A stretch of DNA of 64,000 bases from Flavobacterium praedii (GTDB lineage: Bacteria > Bacteroidota > Bacteroidia > Flavobacteriales > Flavobacteriaceae), in the NCBI RefSeq assembly GCF_026810365.1, contig NZ_CP113948.1, positions 1,513,001-1,577,000 on the forward strand, in the 5' to 3' direction. The position numbers and the translations under genes were made by a program. The notes beneath the pieces are model-generated. The model was not told the DNA's origin and did no database searches. It saw only the letters and a list, made by a program, of their open reading frames with translations. The stretch's first letter is position 1. Every line of letters begins with the position of its first letter. Below, piece by piece: positions 16,795-23,801 of the stretch.

Positions 16795-17820
16795 CTAGAA
16801 AACAATCTTCTGCAAGGTTTCCAAAACATAAGTATGCATCACTTCTTTATAATCCAGATGCGTTACAATCCTAAGTTTTCCATGCCCTAATGCGCTAATC
16901 AGAATGTTTTTCTCTTTTAACTTTTCGATAAAGACTTTTTCATTCAAGCCTTCACGAAGCGAAAAAATTAAGATATTCGTTTCTACTGGTTCAATTTTAC
17001 CTATCCAAAGTTGGCGTGACAAAACTTCGGCAATTTCTCTCGCCCTTCTGTGATCATCGACCAATTTGGCAATATTATTATCCAACGCAAAATTACCCGC
17101 TGCAGCCAAATACCCCACTTGACGCATACCGCCACCCAATATTTTTCGTATACGCAAGGCTCTGTGAATAGTCTTTTTATCCGACAAAAGAACTGACCCA
17201 ATAGGCGCTCCCAATCCTTTGGACAAACAAACCGAAATCGTATCAAACAAGGCTCCAAATTCCCTCGGATGTTGTTTTTTGGCCACAATTGCATTCCAAA
17301 TTCGGGCACCATCCAAATGGTATTTTAAATTATTGGCAACACAAACCGCTTTTATTTTCTTTAATTCTTCCAGATCATAACAAGCTCCACCTCCTTTATT
17401 TGTGGTGTTTTCTACACACACCAAACTTGTCAATGGACTATGATAAAACTCAGGATCATTTATCGCACCAGCCACTTGCTCGGCGGTAATCATCCCTCGA
17501 TTTCCGTCCAACAAACAACACGAAACACCACTGTTAAACGAAACACCGCCTCCTTCATAATGATACACATGAGCATATTTATCGGCAATCAACTGCTCAC
17601 CAGGCTGCGTATGCAACTTAATCGCCGTTTGATTGGCCATAGTTCCAGACGGAAAAAAAAGCCCCGCTTCCATACCAAACATTGCCGCCAATCGTGCTTC
17701 AAGAGCTATTACCGTAGGATCTTGCTTGTACACATCGTCCCCCACTTCGGCATTAAACATGTATTGCAACATTTCAACCGATGGCTTAGTAATCGTATCG
17801 CTAATCAAATTTATTTCCAT
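16795..17820 (-). CDS. ltaE: Low-specificity L-threonine aldolase
   Basis: A 341-residue PLP enzyme that cleaves L-threonine or allo-threonine to glycine and acetaldehyde. It begins MEINLISDTITKPSVEMLQ, has the GDDVYKQDPTV segment, FFPSGTMANQTAIK, the HLDGARIWNA metal/PLP region and the PLP lysine in SVCLSKGLGAPIGSVLL. Length is normal for the family. It converges with ybaB and shares the hairpin terminator. The glycine it makes would feed the glycine cleavage system represented by gcvT, though the two genes are not linked. Confidence 0.93.
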   Translation of the reverse strand: MEINLISDTITKPSVEMLQYMFNAEVGDDVYKQDPTVIALEARLAAMFGMEAGLFFPSGTMANQTAIKLHTQPGEQLIADKYAHVYHYEGGGVSFNSGVSCCLLDGNRGMITAEQVAGAINDPEFYHSPLTSLVCVENTTNKGGGACYDLEELKKIKAVCVANNLKYHLDGARIWNAIVAKKQHPREFGALFDTISVCLSKGLGAPIGSVLLSDKKTIHRALRIRKILGGGMRQVGYLAAAGNFALDNNIAKLVDDHRRAREIAEVLSRQLWIGKIEPVETNILIFSLREGLNEKVFIEKLKEKNILISALGHGKLRIVTHLDYKEVMHTYVLETLQKIVF

Positions 17821-17879
17821 AATCTAAAAACTAAATCCTATTTTTGCATTCAAAACTAATGAAATTATTAGAAGCTAAT

Positions 17880-17952
17880 CCTGCTATTCGTTACAATCTT
17901 TTCTATTTTTTAAAGAAAAAAATAGAAAAGGATTTTCACTACTATCAGGGCT
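17880..17952. repeat. Flavobacterial intergenic hairpin repeat, copy 1
   Basis: CCTGCTATTCGTTACAATCT, then a long AT-rich hairpin (CTTTTCTATTTTTT with AAAAAAATAGAAAAG), then AAGGATTTTC and ATCAGGGCT. The same flanks with a different hairpin occur at 51398-51469. It lies just upstream of prfB. Confidence 0.65.
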
Positions 17953-18000
17953 AAAAAAGTGCTAACCCAATAATTTTCGAAACAAAATTACTATAAATTT

Positions 18001-19099
18001 ATGACAACTACCGAACAAATTAAAGGTATTGTGGAGCGCCTTGGTGCGTTGAGGAGGTATCTTTGACGTTGATGCCAAACTTATCGAAATAGCCAACGAA
18101 GAAGAGAAGACTTTTGCTCCCGACTTTTGGAACAATGCAAAAGAAGCCGAAAACATTGTAAAAAACCTAAGAGGTAAAAAGAAATGGATCGAAGATTACA
18201 ACAAAGCTGTCGATATGACAGACGAGTTGCAACTTGCTTATGACTTTTACAAAGAAGGAGAGCTAACTACCGAAGAACTAGATAATCAGTACGATTTAAC
18301 TCAAGCTCATATTGAAGCAATAGAATTCAAAAATATGCTTTCGGAAGAAGGTGATTCTTTGAGTGCTGTCCTTCAAATTACAGCTGGAGCCGGTGGTACC
18401 GAAAGTTGCGATTGGGCCGAAATGCTTATGCGCATGTACATGATGTGGGCCGAAAAAGAAGGATACAAAATCAGGGAACTGAATTTTCAAAAAGGAGAAG
18501 CAGCCGGAATAAAAACCGTCACCCTAGAAATAGAAGGCGATTATTCTTTTGGATATCTCAAAGGCGAAAATGGAGTTCATCGATTAGTTCGTATTTCCCC
18601 TTTTGACAGTAATGCCAAAAGACATACTTCTTTCGCCTCGGTTTATGTATATCCATTGGTTGATGATACCATTGAAATAGAAATCAACCCCGCCGATATC
18701 GAAATCATTACGGCTCGTTCCAGTGGTGCTGGTGGTCAAAATGTAAACAAGGTAGAAACCAAAGTACAATTGACACATAAACCAACCGGAATTCAGATTC
18801 AGTGCTCCGAAACACGCTCGCAACATGATAATAGAAATCGAGCGATGCAAATGTTACGTTCGCAATTGTATGAAATTGAGTTGAAAAAGCAACAAGAGCA
18901 ACGTTCTGACATCGAAGCTGGAAAGATGAAAATTGAATGGGGGTCGCAAATACGCAATTATGTAATGCAACCTTATAAACTAGTCAAAGACGTTCGTACT
19001 GGACAAGAAACTAGCGATGTTGATAGCGTAATGAACGGAAACATAGACGGATTCCTAAAAGCATACCTCATGATGATGGGACAGCGCGAAGAGGAATAA
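18001..19099 (+). CDS. prfB: Peptide chain release factor 2 (programmed +1 frameshift)
   Basis: Translation starts at ATG 18001, reads 21 codons to CTT (18061-18063), meets TGA, and continues in the +1 frame from GAC at 18065 to the stop at 19097-19099. This gives about 365 residues, normal for RF2. The second frame carries the anticodon-like recognition segment and the [18 protein letters not shown] motif with the GGQ that triggers peptide release. RF2 reads UGA and UAA; it controls its own level because slow termination at the internal UGA favours the shift. Reading only the downstream frame would wrongly truncate the protein. A terminator follows. Confidence 0.95.
18052..18067 (+). promoter_or_regulatory. 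RF2 autoregulatory frameshift site
   Basis: AGGAGG (18052-18057) acts as an internal Shine-Dalgarno, followed by TAT and the slippery CTT TGA C (18061-18067). This is the classic prfB arrangement. It is notable because most mRNAs in this phylum lack a usable Shine-Dalgarno, yet the frameshift stimulator is retained. Confidence 0.92.
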
Positions 19100-19130
19100 A
19101 TCCCTACTATGTATAACGAAATAACATTAA

Positions 19131-19168
19131 AAATGCCTTTCAAAACTTCTGAAAGGCATTTTTTTATC
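19131..19168 (+). terminator. Terminator after prfB
   Basis: AAATGCCTTTCA (19131-19142) pairs with TGAAAGGCATTT (19150-19161), followed by a T-run. It also faces the converging efflux operon. Confidence 0.85.
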
Positions 19169-19191
19169 AATACAATTTAACAATCGTACTA

Positions 19192-19902
19192 CTAACCAAT
19201 AATTTTTAAATAAATATTTATGTAATACACTCCTGTAATTATAAAAGTAAATCCAGTAATTAACCGCATCACTTTCTCCACTTTTCGGATAGCATGAAAG
19301 TACTTTCCTAATTTCTCCAAACTAAAGGCAATCACAAAAGCAAAAAACAACACTGGCAACCCAGTTCCCAAAGCAAATACAATTGGCAAAGCCAAACCTT
19401 CATTTGCCGAAAGTGTCATCGGAATAAGCATTCCAAAAAATAATGCGCCACTGTAAGGACAAAAAGCCAAAGCAAACAAAGCGCCTAAAAGAAAAGAGCC
19501 AAAAACACCTTGGGTCCTAAATTTTTCAGATAATTTCTCGGTCAGATTTGCATTGGATAAAAAATTCAATTTAATAACATCCAGCAATACAAGACCAATT
19601 ACAATCATTACTGGACCTATAAATTTCTCTCCATTTCCTTGAAGTAATTTGGCAACTTGAAATTTACTTAGCCCAAAATAAACAAGAGCTCCAATTGAAG
19701 TATAGGTGAAAACCCTTCCAAAAGTATACAGCAATACGCTCAAAATCACCTTATATTTACTATTTACAGTTTTGGAGATGTAGGCTGTAGCAGTAATATT
19801 TGTTGCCAAAGGACAAGGACTGACCGCCGTAAGCAAACCCAATGCAAAAGCAGCCAAGAGCGGTACATCATTGTTTTGCGCCAACTCATTCAGCCATTCC
19901 AT
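19192..19902 (-). CDS. ArsG-type efflux permease (CcdA/TauE-like membrane protein)
   Basis: A 236-residue protein with about six transmembrane helices. It begins near LLAAFALGLLTAVSPCPLAT, the conserved PCP motif of the CcdA/DsbD-transmembrane fold, and has a second FALAFCPYSGALFFG motif containing a Cys-Pro. This matches permeases named ArsG next to ArsF in organoarsenical clusters. It is the last gene of a seven-gene minus-strand operon. Its ATG (19900-19902) lies immediately after the end of the arsF-like frame, so translation is probably coupled. Substrate is inferred from the family name and the arsR context. Confidence 0.65.
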   Translation of the reverse strand: MEWLNELAQNNDVPLLAAFALGLLTAVSPCPLATNITATAYISKTVNSKYKVILSVLLYTFGRVFTYTSIGALVYFGLSKFQVAKLLQGNGEKFIGPVMIVIGLVLLDVIKLNFLSNANLTEKLSEKFRTQGVFGSFLLGALFALAFCPYSGALFFGMLIPMTLSANEGLALPIVFALGTGLPVLFFAFVIAFSLEKLGKYFHAIRKVEKVMRLITGFTFIITGVYYINIYLKIIG

Positions 19903-19903
19903 G

Positions 19904-20314
19904 TTATTTGAAGGATTCTATTTTTTTCTTCAACTCTTTGACAAATTTTTCCTTATCCCCAGCATTCATAAAAGCCAAATCTGAGACATCTTGTTTCTTT
20001 AGGGTTTTAGGATTTTACAGAAATAGCGCCGTACCAGCAGCTTCAAATTGAGTAGCTATTTTTTCATTCTTCTTATCATCAACATTCACTAATAAAAAAG
20101 GAACATTTGGAAAACTTTTTAACGTTTCAAGGGTTAATTCCTCAATTTTAATACAAGTTGCGCAACGATGATCCGAATGAAATTGAATAATTTCAATTGT
20201 TGCAGGAGCTTTGCTTTTTGTTGTAACTGCTATTTTACCTTGAGCAACTATATTTACAGTTACAAACAAAAGTATTAAAGTTAAAAAAACAGGCAGTAAG
20301 ATATTCTTTTTCAT
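19904..20314 (-). pseudogene. ArsF-like thioredoxin-fold protein interrupted by an in-frame stop
   Basis: The frame starts MKKNILLPVFLTLILLFVTV, a signal peptide or N-terminal anchor, and has the redox-like motif HRCATCIKIEELT with Cys51 and Cys54, as in ArsF-family proteins found with ArsG. After residue 99 (AAGTALFL) a TAA at 20015-20017 interrupts. The same frame then continues without shift for 36 plausible codons (NPKTLKKQDVSDLAFMNAGD and a basic helix) to the stop at 19904-19906. The distal part looks coding, so a recent nonsense change, or a sequencing error, is likely. The truncated 99-residue product would still keep both Cys residues. Confidence 0.65.
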
Positions 20315-20341
20315 TTTTATTAGTTTTTATATGTTGCTGAA

Positions 20342-20479
20342 TTAATTATTGTCATTGTTATTCTCATTGCTCTTAGACTCATCGTTTGATTTCTTTTTCT
20401 GAAATTGAAGTTTATAAACTACCCAACCAAAGCCTACTATAATATGGAGCAATACGATTCCGAAAATTATTTTTTCCAT
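20342..20479 (-). CDS. Small single-pass membrane protein (45 aa)
   Basis: A 45-codon frame from CAT 20477-20479 to TTA 20342-20344 encodes MEKIIFGIVLLHIIVGFGWV, VYKLQFQKKK and a Ser/Asn/Glu-rich tail ending NNNDNN. One transmembrane helix (residues ~3-22) is followed by a basic then acidic cytoplasmic tail. It sits between the permease and the arsF-like gene with gaps of only 7 and 27 bases, so it is likely a true operon member. No family recognised. Small proteins of this kind are often permease partners, which is inference here. Confidence 0.6.
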   Translation of the reverse strand: MEKIIFGIVLLHIIVGFGWVVYKLQFQKKKSNDESKSNENNNDNN

Positions 20480-20486
20480 TTTAATA

Positions 20487-21461
20487 TTATAAAATTATAT
20501 TGAACAAATAACCAGATAGAATCATAAAGAAGGTAATTGTTCCAAAATAAATAGCTATCATTTTTAAATTCATTACTTTTTTAAGAAGCATTGCTTCTGG
20601 TAATGATAAGCCAATTACCCCCATCATAAAGGCAATAGCCGTTCCAAGAGGAACTCCCTTTGCAACCAAAACTTGAACAACCGGAATAACACCTGCAGCA
20701 TTACTATACATCGGAACACCAATGATTACAGCCAAAGGCACAGCATACCATTGTCCTTTATTGATGTATTGTTCAAAAAAACCTGTGGGCAAAAATCCAT
20801 GCATTAATCCGCCAATGGCAATACCGATAATAATATAAAGAGAAACTCCCTTTACAATAGCAAAAGCTTCTTTTAAAATAGCAGGAAATCGTTGTACTAA
20901 TGTTAGCCTATCTTCTTCTAATTCGTCTTCTGTTTGAGCGTTTGCAATTATATTTTGAACCCAAGGCGATAATTCTTTTTCCAATTTTAATTTACCTAAC
21001 GTAAAACCGCCAATTACTCCTAAAACAATACCTGAAATAACATAGATTGCCGTTATCTTAAATCCAAAAGCGCCTAAGAAAATAGCAATTGCCACTTCAT
21101 TTACTAATGGAGCAGTAATCAAATACGTAAAAGTAATCCCAAGTGGAATGCCTCCTTTTACAAAACCAATAAATAATGGAACGGATGAACACGAGCAAAA
21201 AGGAGTGATAACCCCAAAAGCAGAAGCAAACAGATATTCTAATCCGTACAATTTATTTCGACTTAAAAAATTCCGAACTTTATCGACTGGAAAATAAGAA
21301 TTCACAATACCCATTACCGTTGTGATTACATAAAGCAATAAAGCAATTTTTAAGGTATCAAAAACAAAGAAATTTAGAGCATCTCCAAATTTGGTATGTT
21401 GTTCAACTGAGAACAGTGAATAAATAAGCCAATCTGCGAAATTTTGTAACCAGTCAAACAT
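20487..21461 (-). CDS. ArsP-like permease (DUF318/UPF0718)
   Basis: A 324-residue protein with eight or more transmembrane helices. The diagnostic segment is GVITPFCSCSSVPLFIGFVK with the clustered Cys residues of the ArsP/DUF318 family, followed by GIPLGITFTYLITAPLVNEV; the second half repeats the fold (IGVPMYSNAAGVIPVVQVL). ArsP relatives export trivalent methyl- or phenyl-arsenicals. Here it lies in an ArsR-controlled operon with a rhodanese and a small thioredoxin, so it may instead move a thiol or metalloid species. The start is 15 bases downstream of the rhodanese stop. Confidence 0.75.
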   Translation of the reverse strand: MFDWLQNFADWLIYSLFSVEQHTKFGDALNFFVFDTLKIALLLYVITTVMGIVNSYFPVDKVRNFLSRNKLYGLEYLFASAFGVITPFCSCSSVPLFIGFVKGGIPLGITFTYLITAPLVNEVAIAIFLGAFGFKITAIYVISGIVLGVIGGFTLGKLKLEKELSPWVQNIIANAQTEDELEEDRLTLVQRFPAILKEAFAIVKGVSLYIIIGIAIGGLMHGFLPTGFFEQYINKGQWYAVPLAVIIGVPMYSNAAGVIPVVQVLVAKGVPLGTAIAFMMGVIGLSLPEAMLLKKVMNLKMIAIYFGTITFFMILSGYLFNIIL

Positions 21462-21476
21462 AACAAGTTATTTAAA

Positions 21477-21863
21477 TTAACAACCAGAGCACGAACAAGA
21501 ATGAGAATTACCATTAATCAACACAGAGGAGGCATCACCTATAGTTGGAAATCCTTTTTGTACCCAGCGAATGATACCATGTTTCATATTAACTACTTGG
21601 TCATAACCGTTATTTATCAAAAAGGCCGCAGCTCTTAAACTACGCACACCACTTTTACAAACAACCACTACTTCCCTATCCCTTGGAATTTCGGCAAATC
21701 GTTCTTCGAATTCGGTTAGTGGGATATTCACAATATTAGGCACATTATAAGCCAATTGTGCTACTTCCTCTTTTTCTCGAACATCTACTAATAATGCGCC
21801 ATTATTAATCCACAATTGTGTTTTGGTTGGGCAAATTTCTTTTACCAAAGTTTGATTTTCCAT
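21477..21863 (-). CDS. Rhodanese-like sulfurtransferase with Cys-rich tail
   Basis: A 128-residue single rhodanese domain: LLVDVREKEEVAQLAYNVP, then VVVCKSGVRSLRAAAFLI with the active-site Cys in CKSGVRS. The last eleven residues, GNSHSCSCSGC, form a Cys-rich tail not typical of the family. It suggests metal or metalloid binding, or sulfur transfer to the neighbouring thioredoxin. Cytoplasmic, no signal peptide. It is in operon with the flanking genes (gaps of 7 and 15 bases). Confidence 0.8.
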   Translation of the reverse strand: MENQTLVKEICPTKTQLWINNGALLVDVREKEEVAQLAYNVPNIVNIPLTEFEERFAEIPRDREVVVVCKSGVRSLRAAAFLINNGYDQVVNMKHGIIRWVQKGFPTIGDASSVLINGNSHSCSCSGC

Positions 21864-21870
21864 TCTATAT

Positions 21871-22104
21871 TTATTTTAAAAATTCTTTAATTTCATTAAC
21901 CTGCGCAATCCTTCCTTTCACTTTGACAACTTCGTCAATCATTAATACAGGAGTTGTCAAGATATTATACCGCATCATTTCTTCAATATCTTCAATTTTG
22001 ATTACTTGAGCTTCAATACCTAATTGTTTAACCGCTTCTTCTGCATTATTAAATGTTATTTTACATTTAGGACAACCAGGCCCTAAAACCTTAATAGTTT
22101 TCAT
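21871..22104 (-). CDS. Small thioredoxin-fold redox protein (TM0996 type)
   Basis: A 77-residue protein beginning MKTIKVLGPGCPKCKITFNN. The CPKC motif and the ILTTPVLMIDEVVKVKGRIA segment with the cis-Pro identify the short thioredoxin/glutaredoxin-like family often annotated as redox-active disulfide protein 2. It is commonly paired with DUF318 permeases and ArsR regulators. It probably handles thiol-disulfide exchange for the permease system. It is the first gene after the internal pair of operator boxes. Confidence 0.8.
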   Translation of the reverse strand: MKTIKVLGPGCPKCKITFNNAEEAVKQLGIEAQVIKIEDIEEMMRYNILTTPVLMIDEVVKVKGRIAQVNEIKEFLK

Positions 22105-22125
22105 TGTTTTTACTTTTACAAATCA

Positions 22126-22141
22126 TTCGTAAAATTACGAA
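22126..22141. promoter_or_regulatory. Operator box TTCG-N8-CGAA, copy 1
   Basis: TTCGTAAAATTACGAA, a near-perfect palindrome just upstream of the thioredoxin gene. Same architecture as the boxes at 22156 and 22508, so a probable ArsR-family binding site. Confidence 0.65.
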
Positions 22142-22155
22142 CAATTATTTTACTA

Positions 22156-22171
22156 TTCGTTCTTTTGCGAA
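22156..22171. promoter_or_regulatory. Operator box TTCG-N8-CGAA, copy 2
   Basis: TTCGTTCTTTTGCGAA, 30 bases (about three helical turns) from copy 1 in the gap between the regulator and the thioredoxin gene. The spacing would put two dimers on one face of the DNA. Confidence 0.65.
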
Positions 22172-22186
22172 TAATATTTTAGCAAT

Positions 22187-22495
22187 TTATTTCAAGAAAG
22201 TGACAAATAGTTTTTTAGCCAAAAGCCAATTTTCTTTGTTTATACAATATTTAACCGTAGGAGGTGTAATATCCCCTTGAATAAGACCAGCGTCTTTCAA
22301 TTCATTCAAATGTTGGGACAAAGTAGATTTTGCAATAGGCAATTCTTCGGCCATATCGCCATGATAACAGCAAGACTGAGTATCCAATAACTCCAAAATA
22401 GCAATACGAACGGGATGTCCCAAAGCTTTGGCAAAACGAGCCATTTGTTTCTGATCTATTGTAAAATAATCTTCTTTTATATTTTTTTCCATCAA
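22187..22495 (-). CDS. ArsR-family transcriptional repressor
   Basis: A 102-residue winged helix protein: MARFAKALGHPVRIAILELL, the paired Cys in TQSCCYHGDMAEEL, and the recognition helix IAKSTLSQHLNELKDAGLI. The two adjacent Cys are placed like the metalloid-binding ELCVCDL motif of ArsR but with a different spacing. Three identical-architecture operator boxes flank the gene, one upstream (22508) and two downstream (22126, 22156), so it probably represses both itself and the operon. A second Met follows the first; either may start. Confidence 0.88.
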   Translation of the reverse strand: MMEKNIKEDYFTIDQKQMARFAKALGHPVRIAILELLDTQSCCYHGDMAEELPIAKSTLSQHLNELKDAGLIQGDITPPTVKYCINKENWLLAKKLFVTFLK

Positions 22496-22507
22496 TTAAT
22501 TTATCAA

Positions 22508-22523
22508 TTCGCAAATATACGAA
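22508..22523. promoter_or_regulatory. Operator box TTCG-N8-CGAA, copy 3
   Basis: TTCGCAAATATACGAA, 12 bases upstream of the repressor start and in the gap behind pldA. Likely autoregulatory site. Confidence 0.65.
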
Positions 22524-22570
22524 CAAAATAAAAAAAAATCATTTATATCTTACTAGATTATCAATGCTCT

Positions 22571-23485
22571 TTATTGCCATTCAATTAATGAAACTCCAAC
22601 ACCAACTGTCGTTTGATCGTGATTATAATCAATCAATGAATTTCCATATCCGTGTGAAACCTGCAAATAACCTCTCAGATTTCCTTTTATAGGATAAGCC
22701 CAAGAAAAAGTGGAACTTCCTCTCATTTTACCATTAAAACTAAAATTATGACTTCCAATAAATGTATAAACACTTCGGTTTTTAGAATAAATAATATTTA
22801 CGTCAGCGTTCCCTATGTAGTTTGAAATATCCGGATTATCACCTTTGGATTCAGGAATTACATACCAAGGTCTTACATAAATATTCCAATTTTTCCGTTC
22901 AAATCCCGTCATCAATATAACTCGGTTCCAACTTCTTGTATACGGAAAACCTTTACCATTAGATTCATGATCAAACGAGACGCCAATCATTCTGGTTTTA
23001 AAACCAAAAACATTAAACTTAACTGGAAAATTTAATATAATTTCCGGCTCATAATTTATTTCACGGAATGGACGAGATAATTTTTCATTATAAATTTGCC
23101 AATGTGATATTTGAGTGTAAGCTACCCATAAATCGGCTTTTCCCCATAAAAAACCTTGTAGAATTTTGGTTTTGAAACTCAATTGAAATTTCATTTCTAC
23201 TACATCATAATCGACTTTTGTTGGCGGAATATATTCTGGCGAGGTATTTCCTGAATGTGGTTGCTCATTTGGATTACTTGTCCACACAAATGGCAAAACA
23301 TAAATTGCTTTGTATGGTGTTACCAAAAAAGTTCCTCTTGCAGCAGTAGAATCTAATTCCCAACGCGCAACCATCGTTTTTAGTTCAACTTTATCATTAA
23401 ACAATGCTTGAACTTGAGCATTTGATGCAGAATAGAAAAGTAGAAAAAGGAATATAAACAAATATAGTTTTATAGGTGTTTGCAC
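22571..23485 (-). CDS. pldA: Outer membrane phospholipase A
   Basis: A 304-residue protein with signal peptide (MQTPIKLYLFIFLFLLFYSA, then SNAQ). The active site is FDHESNGKGFPYTRSWNRV: His173, Ser175 and Asn187 have the same spacing as the His-Ser-Asn triad of E. coli PldA. The remainder alternates short amphipathic strands as a 12-strand beta-barrel and ends in Leu-Ile-Glu-Trp-Gln. It hydrolyses phospholipids in the outer leaflet when membrane asymmetry is lost. It lies upstream of the arsR-like gene on the same strand, but the intervening 75 bases contain an operator, so it is probably a separate unit. Confidence 0.9.
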   Translation of the reverse strand: MQTPIKLYLFIFLFLLFYSASNAQVQALFNDKVELKTMVARWELDSTAARGTFLVTPYKAIYVLPFVWTSNPNEQPHSGNTSPEYIPPTKVDYDVVEMKFQLSFKTKILQGFLWGKADLWVAYTQISHWQIYNEKLSRPFREINYEPEIILNFPVKFNVFGFKTRMIGVSFDHESNGKGFPYTRSWNRVILMTGFERKNWNIYVRPWYVIPESKGDNPDISNYIGNADVNIIYSKNRSVYTFIGSHNFSFNGKMRGSSTFSWAYPIKGNLRGYLQVSHGYGNSLIDYNHDQTTVGVGVSLIEWQ

Positions 23486-23801
23486 AGTTTTAAATTTTAA
23501 ATAAAAATAGTGCCATTACAAACCAAACTGTTATATATTTAGTTTAATATATTGCATAATTCACATATTTTACTCTTCGATCCCCTTTATAAAATAAGAA
23601 TAATTTACAAATCACAATTACAAAAAACTCTTTTCGTATAAAAATCCAATTCTTTTATATATTATGTCATAACTAAAACGATATAGAATAATAAACTGAT
23701 AAATAACACCTTAAAAACAAAATATCTAGCCTTTATAAATCTACATCACAAACAAATTCTTTAAATTTGTTAGGTATCAAACTTTAAATACCAAATATAT
23801 T
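23486..23801. other. Divergent intergenic region between pldA and glycogen phosphorylase
   Basis: AT-rich with no gene seen. A TAAATTTG -7-like element lies at 23762-23769, 33 bases before the phosphorylase ATG, without a clear TTG at the right distance. Confidence 0.4.

Noticed and set aside
18215..19099. prfB starting at 18215 as a shorter protein
   Set aside because: The canonical frameshift site at 18052-18067 joins the ATG at 18001 to the downstream frame and gives the normal RF2 length.
20015..20017. Recoding (selenocysteine or pyrrolysine) at the internal stop of the ArsF-like gene
   Set aside because: The codon is TAA, which neither system uses, and no recoding hairpin was seen.
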